Source of the DNA: Rhodococcus oxybenzonivorans
Lineage (GTDB): Bacteria > Actinomycetota > Actinomycetes > Mycobacteriales > Mycobacteriaceae
Length of the DNA: 64,000 nt
Assembly: GCF_003130705.1 (NCBI RefSeq)
Contig: NZ_CP021354.1
Location: forward strand, 5,518,001-5,582,000
Direction of reading: 5' to 3'
Part shown: positions 1 to 9,750 of the stretch, piece after piece
Numbering within the stretch: position 1 is the stretch's first letter
How the letters are laid out: each line of letters opens with the position of its first letter
Translations under genes and position numbers: made by a program
The notes under the pieces: generated by a model
The model's database searches: none
Seen by the model: the letters and a program-made list of their open reading frames with translations, nothing else
What the model was told of the DNA's origin: nothing

Positions 1-74
1 TCGATCCCGACGGCGGTCGGAGACGCACGGAGCCGGCATCCGGTCCGGCTGTCCGGATTTCAGCTGTCCGGGCT

Positions 75-914
75 TCAGACGGTGGCGAGGACGTACGAGA
101 GGACGAATCCGGCCGCAGTGCTCAACGCGACTGTCGGGCCGCCTTTTTCGTATGCCTCGGGCATGAGGGTGTCGGCGAGCGAGGCCAGTACGGCACCGGC
201 GGCGAATGCAAGTGGCAGAGAAATGGTCTCGGGTGAACTCGTGGCCAGCGGACCCGCGCCGATGACGACGGCCGCGGTGAGCAGAGCGGCGCACACCACC
301 CAGGTGCCGACAACGAAGGCCTGTGTCCTTCCTTGTGCACGCATCGATGCACTGCCGACCAAGGCCTCGGGAAAGTTGGAGACGAAGATCGCGACGAGAA
401 GGGTTACGCCCCCGGTACCCTCACCGAGAGATACGCCGAGCGCAATGTTCTCCGGCACGCCGTCGAGCGTCACCGCGGCGAGGAGCGCGAATCCGGCCAT
501 CCCGCTCACAGAAGCCGTCGAGGGGGCAGTCTCCGACGCGGCTGCGTCGACGTCGAGTTTCTCGCTCCCCTGACGTTGTCGATGCGTGCCCTCGGCGAGA
601 CGGTCGAGCCGCTCGCTGAGAACGGTGAACACGACGGCCCCCACAGCCAGACCGAGCACGGCCCGCCAGATACCGCCCTTCTCGTACGACTCCTCGAAGA
701 GTTCGAAGGTCAACGCCGTAATCAGGGCGCCCGAGGCAAACGCCAGCATGCCGGCGAGCATGCGTTTGGGAATGGTGAATCGGCCGCCGACCAGCGCTCC
801 GATAACCAGCGCGCTCGACGCGATCACCCCGAAGATCAGCGACTCGACGATGATGATGCCTCCTCGTGCGGAGAAGGCCCGATGACCTTCCTGGATACAC
901 CGAGTACCCCGCAC
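75..914 (-). CDS. ZIP-family divalent metal transporter
   Basis: Polytopic inner-membrane protein of the ZIP family, which imports Zn(II) or related metals. About eight hydrophobic segments are visible; the first begins at about residue 24 and a polar, charged loop lies at about residues 100-135, as in ZIP proteins. The two conserved ZIP metal-site helices appear as LDGVPENIALG and SNFPEALVGS, so the usual HNFPEG histidine is replaced by Asp in the first, which may alter specificity. The longest reading uses a GTG start at 914 with no visible ribosome site. A GAGGAGG sequence lies inside the reading frame just before three ATC codons (about 850-862), so the true start may be about 20 codons downstream, possibly at a non-AUG codon. 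It is transcribed divergently from the amidohydrolase. Family confident; substrate and start uncertain. Confidence 0.8.
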   Translation of the reverse strand: MRGTRCIQEGHRAFSARGGIIIVESLIFGVIASSALVIGALVGGRFTIPKRMLAGMLAFASGALITALTFELFEESYEKGGIWRAVLGLAVGAVVFTVLSERLDRLAEGTHRQRQGSEKLDVDAAASETAPSTASVSGMAGFALLAAVTLDGVPENIALGVSLGEGTGGVTLLVAIFVSNFPEALVGSASMRAQGRTQAFVVGTWVVCAALLTAAVVIGAGPLATSSPETISLPLAFAAGAVLASLADTLMPEAYEKGGPTVALSTAAGFVLSYVLATV

Positions 915-999
915 AGATGAGTTTGCGCAGCACCGACGAGGTCATGTGGTTCAGCGGAGAAAATGCGACGGCACCGACCGGATGGTAGAAGATCGCACC

Positions 1000-1917
1000 A
1001 TGGCTTCTCGTTCGTGGATCGACACCCATGTCCATCTCGTCGACTTTCTGCAAGCTCCCGCCGACACCGCCGAGCTGCGCGACGCGCTCGTCCGCAACGG
1101 GGCCCGGCGTGCCGTAGTCTTCGGTCTTCCGGTGAAGAAGAAATGGTCGGTCGCCGAGCCCGTTCAGCCCGACTACTACCTCGACGACAATGCACCGTGC
1201 CACTACCATTCGCTGACCGATGCGACCGTCCTCGACCTCCTCCCCGACCTCGAGGCGGAGGGGCAACTCGAGGTGGCGCCGTTGATCTGCGGCTTCGATC
1301 CCACCGATAAGCTGGCGATAGACCACCTGGAATTCGTCTGGAGCCGCTCGGACCGGTGGGCCGGGATCGGTGAGGTGATGTTCCGCCACGACGATCTCAC
1401 CAACCTGACACTCGGCGACGTTCCCGCACCCGATCACGAGGCCATGGACGCGGTTCTCGATTTCTGCGCCCAGCAGAAGGTCCCGATCTCCCTGCACCAC
1501 GACTCGGCGTCACCGGGCCTTCCGGACCGGCACGAATACGTCGGCAAACTCGAGAACGCGCTCGACCGGCATCCGACCACCTCGGTGGTCTGGTGCCATG
1601 CCGGTGTCTTCCGCCGCACCCGTCCCTCCAACCAGCTGGATCTGGTACGCCAACTGATCGAACGTCACGCCCGCCTGACCATCGAACTGTCCTGGGTGCT
1701 GCTCGACCACATCACCGACGGCACCGATACCGACCCGGACTGGATCGCACTTCTCGCCCGCCACCCCGATCGCTTCGTGGTCGGCACCGACACAATCGCA
1801 AGCGCGGATACCGTCGACGCCCGCGCCCGCCAGATCCACGCCCTGCTCGACGCTCTCCCCGACCCCGCCGCGAGGTGCCTCGCCGAGGACAACGCGCAGG
1901 CACTGTGGTTCCCCTGA
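1000..1917 (+). CDS. Amidohydrolase-family metal-dependent hydrolase (TIM barrel)
   Basis: Cytosolic metal-dependent hydrolase of the amidohydrolase-2 type. The N-terminus has the metal-binding HxH in WIDTHVHL (residues 6-13). A mid-protein histidine lies in WCHAGVF and a C-terminal Asp in VVGTDTIAS, in the order expected for the barrel metal site. The length of 305 residues fits the family. The frame is open from 946, but I chose the ATG at 1000 because the catalytic strand begins within ten residues of it. A strong hairpin follows the stop codon at once, between this gene and a convergent small gene. No neighbour indicates a substrate, so only the family is called. Confidence 0.8.
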   Translation: MASRSWIDTHVHLVDFLQAPADTAELRDALVRNGARRAVVFGLPVKKKWSVAEPVQPDYYLDDNAPCHYHSLTDATVLDLLPDLEAEGQLEVAPLICGFDPTDKLAIDHLEFVWSRSDRWAGIGEVMFRHDDLTNLTLGDVPAPDHEAMDAVLDFCAQQKVPISLHHDSASPGLPDRHEYVGKLENALDRHPTTSVVWCHAGVFRRTRPSNQLDLVRQLIERHARLTIELSWVLLDHITDGTDTDPDWIALLARHPDRFVVGTDTIASADTVDARARQIHALLDALPDPAARCLAEDNAQALWFP

Positions 1918-1935
1918 CAGCGCGCTACCGCGCCT

Positions 1936-1975
1936 GTGAGTACTTAATAACCGCGGAAGGTTAATAAGTACTCAC
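1936..1975. terminator. GTGAGTACTT hairpin between convergent genes
   Basis: A 17-bp inverted repeat (1936-1952 with 1959-1975) with one central mismatch and a 6-base loop. It lies between the stop codons of two convergent genes, so it probably ends transcription from both sides. No T-run follows. A related hairpin with the same GTGAG-ACTT arms lies at 6367-6406, so this is likely a dispersed intergenic element of the genome. Confidence 0.7.
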
Positions 1976-1989
1976 GGGTGCCGGAGGCG

Positions 1990-2169
1990 CTACTCGGGGG
2001 CCTGATCCTCGGGCTCTACCGGCTCGACCTTTTCACGATCGGACGCATTGCCTTCGACTCCTTTGGCCTCACGCTCGGCGGTCAGACGTTCTTCCATGTC
2101 GTCGACGAGGTCGGCAATCCGCTGATGCTCGGGGAGGTGCTGACCATGTCGATCTTGGTTCGCCTTCAT
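1990..2169 (-). CDS. Small acidic hypothetical protein, 59 aa
   Basis: Short cytosolic protein without signal peptide or membrane segment. It is highly charged, with a helical middle (HQRIADLVDDMEERLTAERE) and a Glu/Pro-rich tail. The start is well supported: the minus strand has GGAAGGAG a few bases before the ATG. The frame extends further upstream, but that part is out of keeping in composition. The gene converges on the amidohydrolase across the hairpin. No family recognised; function unknown. Confidence 0.6.
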   Translation of the reverse strand: MKANQDRHGQHLPEHQRIADLVDDMEERLTAEREAKGVEGNASDREKVEPVEPEDQAPE

Positions 2170-2506
2170 CACGCTCCTTCCGGGTCGGTGCGGGAGTTCG
2201 GTATCGGTCCGACTCGGGTCCACACATTTCGAACTGTACGCCGATCGACGTCCGGCGTCGGGAAATGCGACACGGTACTGGACGCCCGTCCTGGTCGCGA
2301 AACACCCGCAGTGAAACGCGTTGCAGACCAGTGGCATACGCTCGACGGTACTGCGAATGTGCCACTGCGCTCGACTATTTCGCCATTGTGGTGGCTTATC
2401 CGCTTCGATACGGCGCGGACTTCGATACGCAATCGACACCGTCTTGTGCATACGGACGGCGAGCACCTCGTACTCTAGACCGGGTACGACCCGAAGGAGG
2501 ATCGAG
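2170..2506. other. Divergent intergenic region
   Basis: No gene supported here. It separates the small acidic gene (minus) from the pirin gene (plus) and should hold both promoters. Overlapping reading frames on both strands lack ribosome sites and family features. The only clear signal is AAGGAGG at 2494-2500, the pirin ribosome site. Confidence 0.6.
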
Positions 2507-3271
2507 ATGCCGGCAGTCACCACCCCCCATGTCTACGTGCACCGCGCCGGAGATCGGCTGAAAACCAGGATTTCCTGGTTGGATTCGAAGCATTCGTTCT
2601 CCTTCGGTCAGCACTACGACCCCGACAACACCCATCACGGACTCCTGCTCGTGAACAACGACGACACCGTGCTTCCGGAACAGGGATTCGAGACACATCC
2701 CCACAAGGACATGGAGATTGTCACCTGGGTGTTGCGTGGCTCACTCGTGCACCAGGATTCGATCGGCCATTCGGGCATCATCTATCCCGGTCTCGCTCAA
2801 CGCATGAGTGCGGGCACAGGGATCATGCACTCGGAGAAGAACGACAGCTGGCGGCTGGCCGGCGAAGAGCACCACGAACCCGTTCATTTCGTGCAGATGT
2901 GGGTGGTCCCCGACGAGGCTGGACTGACACCGAGTTACGAACAGCTCGAGATCGAGGACGAGATCTTGAAGGGTGGACTGGTGCCGGTGGCGTCCGGAAT
3001 GCCCGAATATCGCGATCATTCGGCGATCCGCATCAACAACAAGCACGCCGCACTGCACGTCGCCCGCGTGTTTCCCGGCGCACCGATCAGGTTGCCCGAG
3101 GCACCGTTCCTGCACGTCTTCATTACTCAGGGCACCGCCGACATGGAAGGTGTCGGCACCCTGTACGAGGGCGATGCCGTCCGTACCAGCGCATCCGGTG
3201 GTCAGGAGATCTCCTCACACTCCGGCGCAGAGGTGCTGGTCTGGGAAATGCACGCCCGCATCGGCGGGTAA
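2507..3271 (+). CDS. Pirin family protein
   Basis: Bicupin of the pirin family; members bind iron and some act as quercetin dioxygenases or redox-sensing cofactors. The 254-residue protein shows the N-terminal pirin features: SFGQHYDP, then GFETHPHKDMEIVTWVLRG with metal-binding histidines, and MSAGTGIMHSEKN. The C-terminal cupin follows. The ATG at 2507 has AAGGAGG six bases upstream, so this start is preferred to the longer frame from 2321. The M13 peptidase gene starts 20 bases after its stop and may be co-transcribed, although a shared function is not evident. Physiological role unassigned. Confidence 0.9.
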   Translation: MPAVTTPHVYVHRAGDRLKTRISWLDSKHSFSFGQHYDPDNTHHGLLLVNNDDTVLPEQGFETHPHKDMEIVTWVLRGSLVHQDSIGHSGIIYPGLAQRMSAGTGIMHSEKNDSWRLAGEEHHEPVHFVQMWVVPDEAGLTPSYEQLEIEDEILKGGLVPVASGMPEYRDHSAIRINNKHAALHVARVFPGAPIRLPEAPFLHVFITQGTADMEGVGTLYEGDAVRTSASGGQEISSHSGAEVLVWEMHARIGG

Positions 3272-3290
3272 ACGGTGTAAGTATGGAGCC

Positions 3291-5240
3291 ATGACCACGG
3301 CTCAACGCTCAGGCATCGACCTCACCCACCTCGGCAGCGGCATCCGTGCCCAGGACGACCTCTTCCTCCACGTCAACGGCGGCTGGATCGACAGTTACGA
3401 GATACCCGCGGATCGGGCCATCGACGGCGCGTTCCGCACGCTGTACGACAAGGCCGAAGTCGACGTCCAGAACATCATCGAGGAGGCTGCCGGTTCGGGC
3501 GCTCCGGCTGGGACCGACGCTCAGCGAATCGGTGACCTGTACGGCAGCTTCATGGACTCGGGCGCCGTGGAAGCCGCAGGCCTGACGCCGATCGCCGACG
3601 AACTCGCAGCCGTCGCCGAGGCCGGCGATCTCTCGGCGCTGGCCGGAGTGATCAGCCGCCTGCAGCGGACGGGCGTGGGCGGCGCGGTCGGCCACTACGT
3701 CGACACGGACGCCAAGAACTCCGAACGCTATCTGGTGCACTTCAGCCAATCCGGCCTCGGACTGCCCGACGAGTCCTACTACCGCCAGGACGAGCACGCA
3801 CAGATCCGGGCCGCGTACGTGGCGCACATCGGCAAGATGTTCGAGCTCGCCGGTGTCGGGTACGACGCCCAGCGCGTGTTCGACCTCGAGACGAAGATCG
3901 CGGCCGGACACTGGGACGTCGTGAAACGGCGCGATGCGGAATTGAGCTACAACCTGGTAACCCTCGACCAGCTGCCGGAAGGCCTGGACTGGGCCGCGTG
4001 GATCGACGGGCTGGGCGGCACCCGCGATCAGTTCGCCGAGATCGTTGTCCGCCAGCCCGACTTCCTCACCACACTCACCGGGCTGTGGACGTCCGAGGAT
4101 CTGGAGACGTGGAAGGCGTGGGCCACGTGGAACGTCATCCGCTCACGGGCGCCGTACTTGACGCAGGCACTCGTCGACGAGAATTTCGCGTTCTACGGTA
4201 AGACGCTGACCGGAACCGAGGAGAACCGTGAGCGCTGGAAGCGCGGTGTGTCCCTGGTTCAGGACCTCCTCGGTGAGGCCGTCGGAAAGTTGTACGTCGA
4301 GCGCCACTTCCCCGCCGACGCCAAGGCCCGTATGCAGGAACTCGTCGCCAACCTGCAGGAGGCGTACCGCCGCAACATCGCCGACCTCGAGTGGATGAGC
4401 CCCGCGACCCGTGAGGCCGCGCTGCGCAAGCTCGAGAAGTTCACGCCGAAGATCGGCTACCCGGACAAGTGGCGCGACTACTCGTCGGTCACCATCTCCC
4501 GCAACGACCTGGTGGGCAACTATCGGCGCGGGTACGCGGCCGAGTACGACCGTGACCTGGGCAAAGTGGGTGGCCCCGTCGACCGCGACGAGTGGTTCAT
4601 GACCCCGCAGACGGTGAACGCCTACTACAACCCTGGAATGAACGAAATCGTGTTTCCGGCCGCTATCCTGCAGCCGCCGTTCTTCGATGCCGCCGCCGAC
4701 GATGCCGCTAATTACGGCGGAATCGGTGCGGTCATCGGCCACGAGATCGGCCACGGATTCGACGACCAGGGCGCCAAGTACGACGGCGACGGGAACATGG
4801 TCGACTGGTGGACCGACGACGATCGCAGTGAGTTCGGTAAGCGCACCAAGGCTCTGATCGAGCAGTACAACCAGTTCGAGCCGAAGGCACTGCCCGGCCA
4901 TGCGGTCAATGGGGAGTTCACGATCGGCGAGAACATCGGCGACCTCGGTGGCCTCTCCATCGCGATCGCCGCCTACAAGATCGCGACTGAGGGAACGGAG
5001 CCTCCGGTGCTCGACGGGCTCACCGGTCTACAGCGCGTGTTCTTCGGCTGGGCGCAGGTGTGGCGGACCAAGGCACGCGATGCCGAAGCTCTCCGGCGTC
5101 TCGCGGTTGATCCGCACTCGCCGCCGGAGTTCCGGTGCAACGGAGTGGTGCGCAACCTCGACACCTTCCACGACGCGTTCGACGTCCAGCCCGGCGACGC
5201 CCTCTATCTCGATCCGGAGCAGCGCGTCAAAATCTGGTAG
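3291..5240 (+). CDS. M13 family zinc metallopeptidase (PepO/neprilysin type)
   Basis: 649-residue zinc endopeptidase cleaving small peptides, similar in type to mycobacterial Zmp1. The catalytic HExxH occurs as VIGHEIGHGFDDQG (about residue 485), and the third ligand and partner are in GENIGDLGG about 60 residues later. The conserved NAYYNP and the family's C-terminal CNGVVRN-type motif (here FRCNGVVRNLDTF) are present. There is no signal peptide or membrane anchor, consistent with actinobacterial members that lack the N-terminal helix of neprilysin. The ATG at 3291 follows the pirin gene closely; the frame extends upstream through that gene but only as a shadow. A perfect hairpin ends the unit. 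Confidence 0.92.
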   Translation: MTTAQRSGIDLTHLGSGIRAQDDLFLHVNGGWIDSYEIPADRAIDGAFRTLYDKAEVDVQNIIEEAAGSGAPAGTDAQRIGDLYGSFMDSGAVEAAGLTPIADELAAVAEAGDLSALAGVISRLQRTGVGGAVGHYVDTDAKNSERYLVHFSQSGLGLPDESYYRQDEHAQIRAAYVAHIGKMFELAGVGYDAQRVFDLETKIAAGHWDVVKRRDAELSYNLVTLDQLPEGLDWAAWIDGLGGTRDQFAEIVVRQPDFLTTLTGLWTSEDLETWKAWATWNVIRSRAPYLTQALVDENFAFYGKTLTGTEENRERWKRGVSLVQDLLGEAVGKLYVERHFPADAKARMQELVANLQEAYRRNIADLEWMSPATREAALRKLEKFTPKIGYPDKWRDYSSVTISRNDLVGNYRRGYAAEYDRDLGKVGGPVDRDEWFMTPQTVNAYYNPGMNEIVFPAAILQPPFFDAAADDAANYGGIGAVIGHEIGHGFDDQGAKYDGDGNMVDWWTDDDRSEFGKRTKALIEQYNQFEPKALPGHAVNGEFTIGENIGDLGGLSIAIAAYKIATEGTEPPVLDGLTGLQRVFFGWAQVWRTKARDAEALRRLAVDPHSPPEFRCNGVVRNLDTFHDAFDVQPGDALYLDPEQRVKIW

Positions 5241-5273
5241 CGGCCGGTCCCCCACCGACGCCCCCCTGAAAAA

Positions 5274-5305
5274 CGTAGCCCGCACAGCGAACTGTGCGGG
5301 CTACG
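5274..5305. terminator. Perfect 14-bp hairpin terminator
   Basis: Arms 5274-5287 and 5292-5305 pair perfectly around a CGAA tetraloop. It lies between the convergent M13 peptidase and L,D-transpeptidase genes and can serve both. No U-tract, as is usual in high-GC actinobacteria. Confidence 0.8.
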
Positions 5306-5326
5306 GCGTGGTGTTCGGGATCAGAT

Positions 5327-6238
5327 TCAGCGGTTCCAGTCACCCAGACCGTCGGAGCCGCTGAGCACGCCACCGGCAGTGTTCTGCACGACCACCGCGT
5401 CGCCCTTCTTCGAATTTTCGTAGAACCACTTGGCGTCCTCGGTGCTCACGTTGAGGCACCCGTGGCTGACATTGGTGTTGCCCTGCGCGTCCAACGACCA
5501 CGGCGCAGCGTGGACGAAGATGCCGCTGTACGACATGCGCGTGGCGTACTCGACGTAGGTGCGGTACCCCTCTTCGGAGTCGACCGGCACCCCGTACGTG
5601 GACGAATCCATGTACATGTCGCGGAACTTCTCGCCGATGATGTAGGTACCGTTAGGGGTCTCGTGGCCCGGCTTACCCATCGAGGTCGGCATGGTCTTGA
5701 CCACCTCACCGTTGCGGGTGATCGTGATCTGCTTGGTGTTGTCGTCGGCGGTCGCCACCAGGGCGTCGCCGATGGTGAACGTGGAATGCGCGTCTCCGGC
5801 ATCCACGGTGACCTGCGTGTTGGCCGGCCAGAAGTCGGTGGGCTTCCAGCGCACCTGGCTGTCGTTGATCCAGTAGAACCCACCCTCGACGGGCTGGCTG
5901 GTGGTGACCTTGATGGCACGCTCGGCGGCGGCGCGGTCACCGATCGCCTCGTTGAACCGAATGATCACCGGCTGCGCGACACCCACGACCTCACCCTCAC
6001 CGGGGTTGAGGGACGGTGCCGAGAAGTTGGCCGGCGCGGGCGCCGGTTCGGGGAGCGGAAGCTGCGGGGCGCTGGGCAGACCGGGAAGGGTGGGAATCTC
6101 CGGTCCACCGGGGAACAGCGGGACGGCCTGAGCGGGTCCTACCAGCGCCGTTCCGGAAACCACCACTCCGGCCACTGCGACGGCGACGCGCGATGACCAG
6201 CGCTGATTCCGCGAAGTACAGATTCCTGTCTTGCCCAT
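5327..6238 (-). CDS. L,D-transpeptidase (YkuD), secreted
   Basis: Cell-wall enzyme that makes 3-3 cross-links in peptidoglycan. It has an N-terminal signal (positive start, hydrophobic core at about residues 16-35, cleavage near GPAQA), a Pro-rich linker (about 36-65), an Ig-like domain of the mycobacterial Ldt type (about 70-165) and the YkuD catalytic domain (about 165-285). The catalytic motif is FVHAAPW then SHGCLNVS, which holds the nucleophile Cys. The 303-residue length is shorter than two-Ig-domain Ldts, so it looks like a one-Ig form. The ATG at 6238 has GAGAG just upstream. It converges on the M13 gene across a shared hairpin. Confidence 0.9.
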   Translation of the reverse strand: MGKTGICTSRNQRWSSRVAVAVAGVVVSGTALVGPAQAVPLFPGGPEIPTLPGLPSAPQLPLPEPAPAPANFSAPSLNPGEGEVVGVAQPVIIRFNEAIGDRAAAERAIKVTTSQPVEGGFYWINDSQVRWKPTDFWPANTQVTVDAGDAHSTFTIGDALVATADDNTKQITITRNGEVVKTMPTSMGKPGHETPNGTYIIGEKFRDMYMDSSTYGVPVDSEEGYRTYVEYATRMSYSGIFVHAAPWSLDAQGNTNVSHGCLNVSTEDAKWFYENSKKGDAVVVQNTAGGVLSGSDGLGDWNR

Positions 6239-6366
6239 ATGACCACTCTCGTTCGACGACGTGTGTTTACGCGCGTCCCCGACGGACCTAACAATCGCGC
6301 ACTGCCATTAACACACATCATCCGGCGCCGAGCAATTTACCCGCAATCGTTGCCGCTCTGCGCCCT

Positions 6367-6406
6367 GTGAGTACTTGTTATCACTGGACTGTTAAGAAGT
6401 GCTCAC
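6367..6406. terminator. GTGAGTACTT hairpin at fprB-like gene end
   Basis: Imperfect inverted repeat with arms GTGAGTACTTGTTA and the matching GTTAAGAAGTGCTCAC. It resembles the element at 1936-1975 and overlaps the stop codon (6403-6405) of the reductase gene read on the minus strand, so it probably ends that transcript before the L,D-transpeptidase gene. Confidence 0.55.
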
Positions 6407-8088
6407 GGCGAGGTGTCGGCGCGGGCTGCGGCCAGCATGCTGTCAATGGTCACAAGCTTGGTGCGGGCCCGACCCGCGGCACGGCCCCCGGCGCGCTCGG
6501 TTTTGTCGATACGCTGCCAACCTTGGTAGTCGATCGCATTGGGCGCCCGTTCGGCAATCAACCGATCGAGGGCCTCCCGGTCTTCGGGCGCGTCGAGCCT
6601 GCCCGCCGAGAAGTCATCGATCACCATGTGTACGGTCTCGGCCGAGCAGTACTTGTTCGTGCCGATCACGCCTGTCGGGCCCCGCTTGATCCAGCCCGCC
6701 ACGTACACACCGGGGATCGGCGTGCCCGTCTCGGGGTCGATCACCCGCCCGTTCTCGTTGGGGATGACCCCGCGCCGGTCGTCGAACGGGAGCCCCGCCA
6801 CCGGACGGCCGCGATAGCCGATCGATCGCAGGATCAGCCCGGTGTCGAGCGTCTCGATGACATCCGACGGTTTGGCACCGAGAACCCCGGAGGCGTCCGC
6901 GACCATCTCGTTGCGGGCGATCCGCACGGATTCGACGTGCCCGTCACCGAGAATGTCGACCGGTGAGGTGAGGAAGCGAAGCACGATGCGCTTGTGTGCG
7001 GGGTTGGCGGCCCGCTGCGCGAACTCCTCCACCTGCTTCACCTTCAACTGCAGCGACGGCTCCGCATCGTCCGCGTCGACGAGTGCACGGCTGGCCGGAT
7101 CGAGCACGGCTTCCTCGGGGTCGACGACGACGTCCACGTTGGGCATTCGGCCCAGGGCAAGGAGTTCGGGGTTGGTGTATGCCGCCTGGGCAGGACCCCT
7201 GCGCCCGAGTACCACAACCTCCCGGATGTTGCTCGACCGCAGCGCTTCGAGCGCATGGTCGGCCAGATCCGTGGTCGCCAGGACATCGGGATCGGTGACC
7301 AGGATCCGGGCCACGTCGAGCGCCACGTTGCCGTTGCCGACGATGACGGCGCGCTCGCCGGAGAGGTCGAACGTGCGGTCGGCGTAGTCGGGATGGCCGT
7401 TGTACCAGGCGACGAACTCGGTGGCCGCGTGGCTGCCCGGCAGATCCTCGCCGGGTATGTCGAGCCTGCGGTCACCCGCAGCGCCTACCGCGTAGATCAC
7501 GGCGTGGTGGTGCCGCAGCAGTTCCTCGTGGGTGACGTCCTCGCCGACTTCCACGTTGAAGTGGCAATGCACGTTCCGTTTGCCCACTGCCGAACGGAAC
7601 TGATCGGTGACACCCTTCGTGCCCGGATGATCGGGGGCGACACCGGCGCGCACCAACCCGTAGGGGGTGGGCAGGCGCTCGAACATGTCGACCTCCATGC
7701 GCGGTTTGGCGGTCAGTTCCATCGCGGCGTAACAGGCCGCGGGACCAGACCCGACGATCGCGACGTGCAGCGTGCCGAGCGCGGCGTCGATCGATGGCAG
7801 CTTCACCGGATCCGGCCAGTCGGGACCGATGGGGTGTTTGGTGTAGTACTGCGCATTGATGTCGAGGTAGGGGGCGTCGACTTCTTCGAGGTCGTTCTCG
7901 GCATAGATTGCCTCGACCGGGCATTCCTCGACGCAGGCACCGCAGTCGATGCAGGTGTCGGGGTCGATGTACAGCATTTCCGTGGTCGCGAACGGTTTCT
8001 CGTCCGGTGTGGGATGGATGCAGTTGACCGGACAGACATCGACGCACGAGGCGTCGTTGCAGCAAGGCTGCGTAATCACATAAGTCAC
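6403..8088 (-). CDS. fprB: Ferredoxin-fused NADPH:ferredoxin reductase (FprB-like)
   Basis: Electron-transfer flavoenzyme with a built-in ferredoxin, 561 residues. Residues 1-75 form a ferredoxin domain with two cysteine clusters (CCNDASCVDVCP and CIDCGACVEECP). From about residue 108 follows an adrenodoxin-reductase-type domain: FAD site VAIVGSGPAACYAA, NADP site VIVGNGNVALDVARIL, and C-terminal GWIKRGPTGVIGTNK. This domain order matches mycobacterial FprB. It should pass electrons from NADPH to iron-sulfur partners such as those of P450 systems. The ATG at 8088 directly begins the ferredoxin. The gene name is by architecture only. Confidence 0.87.
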   Translation of the reverse strand: MTYVITQPCCNDASCVDVCPVNCIHPTPDEKPFATTEMLYIDPDTCIDCGACVEECPVEAIYAENDLEEVDAPYLDINAQYYTKHPIGPDWPDPVKLPSIDAALGTLHVAIVGSGPAACYAAMELTAKPRMEVDMFERLPTPYGLVRAGVAPDHPGTKGVTDQFRSAVGKRNVHCHFNVEVGEDVTHEELLRHHHAVIYAVGAAGDRRLDIPGEDLPGSHAATEFVAWYNGHPDYADRTFDLSGERAVIVGNGNVALDVARILVTDPDVLATTDLADHALEALRSSNIREVVVLGRRGPAQAAYTNPELLALGRMPNVDVVVDPEEAVLDPASRALVDADDAEPSLQLKVKQVEEFAQRAANPAHKRIVLRFLTSPVDILGDGHVESVRIARNEMVADASGVLGAKPSDVIETLDTGLILRSIGYRGRPVAGLPFDDRRGVIPNENGRVIDPETGTPIPGVYVAGWIKRGPTGVIGTNKYCSAETVHMVIDDFSAGRLDAPEDREALDRLIAERAPNAIDYQGWQRIDKTERAGGRAAGRARTKLVTIDSMLAAARADTSP

Positions 8089-8215
8089 GGCTCTCCCCTA
8101 CCTGAGTACACGCAGTCCGACATCGACTGGAAGCCCAGACTATAACGTGTTCCACTTTTGCGCGAGGATGTGACGAAGGGGACGTCCGCCAGGACAGCGT
8201 CCGTCCCCGCTCCCG

Positions 8216-8440
8216 TCAAACCGCTCCGCCCGGCTCCAGTCGGAATCCAACTTTGAGCGTCACCTGGAAGTGCGCCACCGCACCGTCCTCGATGTGACCC
8301 CGTGTCGAAACCACCTCGAACCATTCGAGGTTGCGTACGGTCTCCTGCGCGCGCCCGACGGCGTTTTTGATGGCGCCGTCGATGCTGTCTCCCGACGAAC
8401 CTACGACCTCGACGACCCGGTACACGTGATCACTCATCAT
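8216..8440 (-). CDS. Dodecin family flavin-binding protein
   Basis: Small protein of 74 residues that in this family forms a hollow dodecamer storing or buffering flavin. It shows the dodecin pattern: [12 protein letters not shown] at the N-terminus, then the helix [16 protein letters not shown], the conserved Trp in LEWFEV that stacks on the isoalloxazine, and a C-terminal beta strand [12 protein letters not shown]. Two adjacent ATG codons begin the frame with GAAAGGAA upstream. It stands between the FprB-like gene and the esterase gene on the same strand. Confidence 0.9.
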   Translation of the reverse strand: MMSDHVYRVVEVVGSSGDSIDGAIKNAVGRAQETVRNLEWFEVVSTRGHIEDGAVAHFQVTLKVGFRLEPGGAV

Positions 8441-8454
8441 GATTCCTTTCGTGG

Positions 8455-9660
8455 TTACTTGTCGTTACGTACGAGCGCCTGCGCTTCGACCCCGAGCCGC
8501 GCCAGACGCAGATCACCGAGAGCGGTGAACGAACTGCCGAGCCGATTGGTGACGAAGCCGAGGGACAACCCGCTGTCGAGGTCCGCATAGGCCCCGGACC
8601 CGCCGACACCGTAGTGCCCGATCGCGTTCCGTGGTTGCTCTCGGGAAGCCAGGATCGGGCGGTGATAGCCGAGCGACCACTGGGGCCGGATACCGAGCAC
8701 GTAATCGCGGTCGCGGGTCTGCACGGTCGACATCTGCTCGATGGTGGATCGGCGCAGGAAACGGCGTCCGTCGAGCACACCGCCGTTCGCGATCGCGCCG
8801 TACATGCGGGCGAGGGCGCGGGCACTGAACACACCGTTCCATCCGGGCATCACTGCGCCGTGCACGGCCGGGTTGCGCACCAGCACGTCGAATCCGGTGG
8901 GCATGGCCGCCTCGGCGAGCCCGCGCGTGGGGCCGACGCGCGCGAGGACGGTAGACGTGAGCTCCCAATTCAATCCAGCAGGGTTGATGTGCGGAAACAG
9001 TTTCGCGATCCGTGGCCGGTGCTGCTCCGGGACCAGGTACCAGAAGTCGTCGATTCCGAGGGGACCGGCGATCTCCTCCTCCACCACCCGGACGAACGGT
9101 TTCGCCGTCACCCGTGCGACGAGTTCGGCCACCAACCACCCGTAGGTGACGGCGTGATATCCGGGACCGCGGAGTCTGCGTGGGTCGGCCGGTGTCGACG
9201 CGAGAGCCTGCACGACCGCGTCGTAGTCGAGTAAATCGAGTGGGCTGCGCATCAGACCTCGCACTCGATGCAAACCGGCGCGATGCGTCAGCAGGTCGCG
9301 GACCGTGATGGCGTCCTTGCCTGCCGCACCGAACTCGGGCCAGTAGTCGGCCACCCTCGCGTCGTAATCGAGCAGACCGCGCTCGGCGAGCCTGTGCACG
9401 ACGGTGCTGGCCACCCCTTTGCCCGTCGAGAACGACAATGCGACGGTGTCGCGGTCCCAGCGGCGATCACGATCGGCCCAACCCGCCCAGATATCCAGCA
9501 CCTTCTCGCCGCGGAAATACGCGGTGAGCGCGCCGCCACCTTGCTGAGGTTGCCGGTACATCGCAAAGAAGCGGTCCGCGAGGGGAAGGAACCGAGGGTC
9601 GACATGCAACTCGGTCCGGGGCGCGGCCGCGGGCCTGTGACTTCGAACGCTGGTCGTCAT
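8455..9660 (-). CDS. Serine hydrolase, beta-lactamase family (esterase-like)
   Basis: 401-residue enzyme of the class C beta-lactamase/EstB fold; such actinobacterial members are usually esterases or lipid-ester hydrolases. The catalytic SxxK is in [12 protein letters not shown] (about residue 77). The Tyr motif is probably YHAVTYGW, and [12 protein letters not shown] near the C-terminus takes the place of the KTG triad. No signal peptide is evident, so it is probably cytosolic. The ATG begins at 9660. The gene ends 14 bases before the dodecin start and may share a transcript with it. Substrate unknown. Confidence 0.85.
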   Translation of the reverse strand: MTTSVRSHRPAAAPRTELHVDPRFLPLADRFFAMYRQPQQGGGALTAYFRGEKVLDIWAGWADRDRRWDRDTVALSFSTGKGVASTVVHRLAERGLLDYDARVADYWPEFGAAGKDAITVRDLLTHRAGLHRVRGLMRSPLDLLDYDAVVQALASTPADPRRLRGPGYHAVTYGWLVAELVARVTAKPFVRVVEEEIAGPLGIDDFWYLVPEQHRPRIAKLFPHINPAGLNWELTSTVLARVGPTRGLAEAAMPTGFDVLVRNPAVHGAVMPGWNGVFSARALARMYGAIANGGVLDGRRFLRRSTIEQMSTVQTRDRDYVLGIRPQWSLGYHRPILASREQPRNAIGHYGVGGSGAYADLDSGLSLGFVTNRLGSSFTALGDLRLARLGVEAQALVRNDK

Positions 9661-9750
9661 CGACCACCTCCGATCTACTGCCGCTTCATGCGGCAGATGC
9701 GTCAGCCCATTGTGACTGCCGTCACCATACGACGCCGACCGGGGGTGTGA

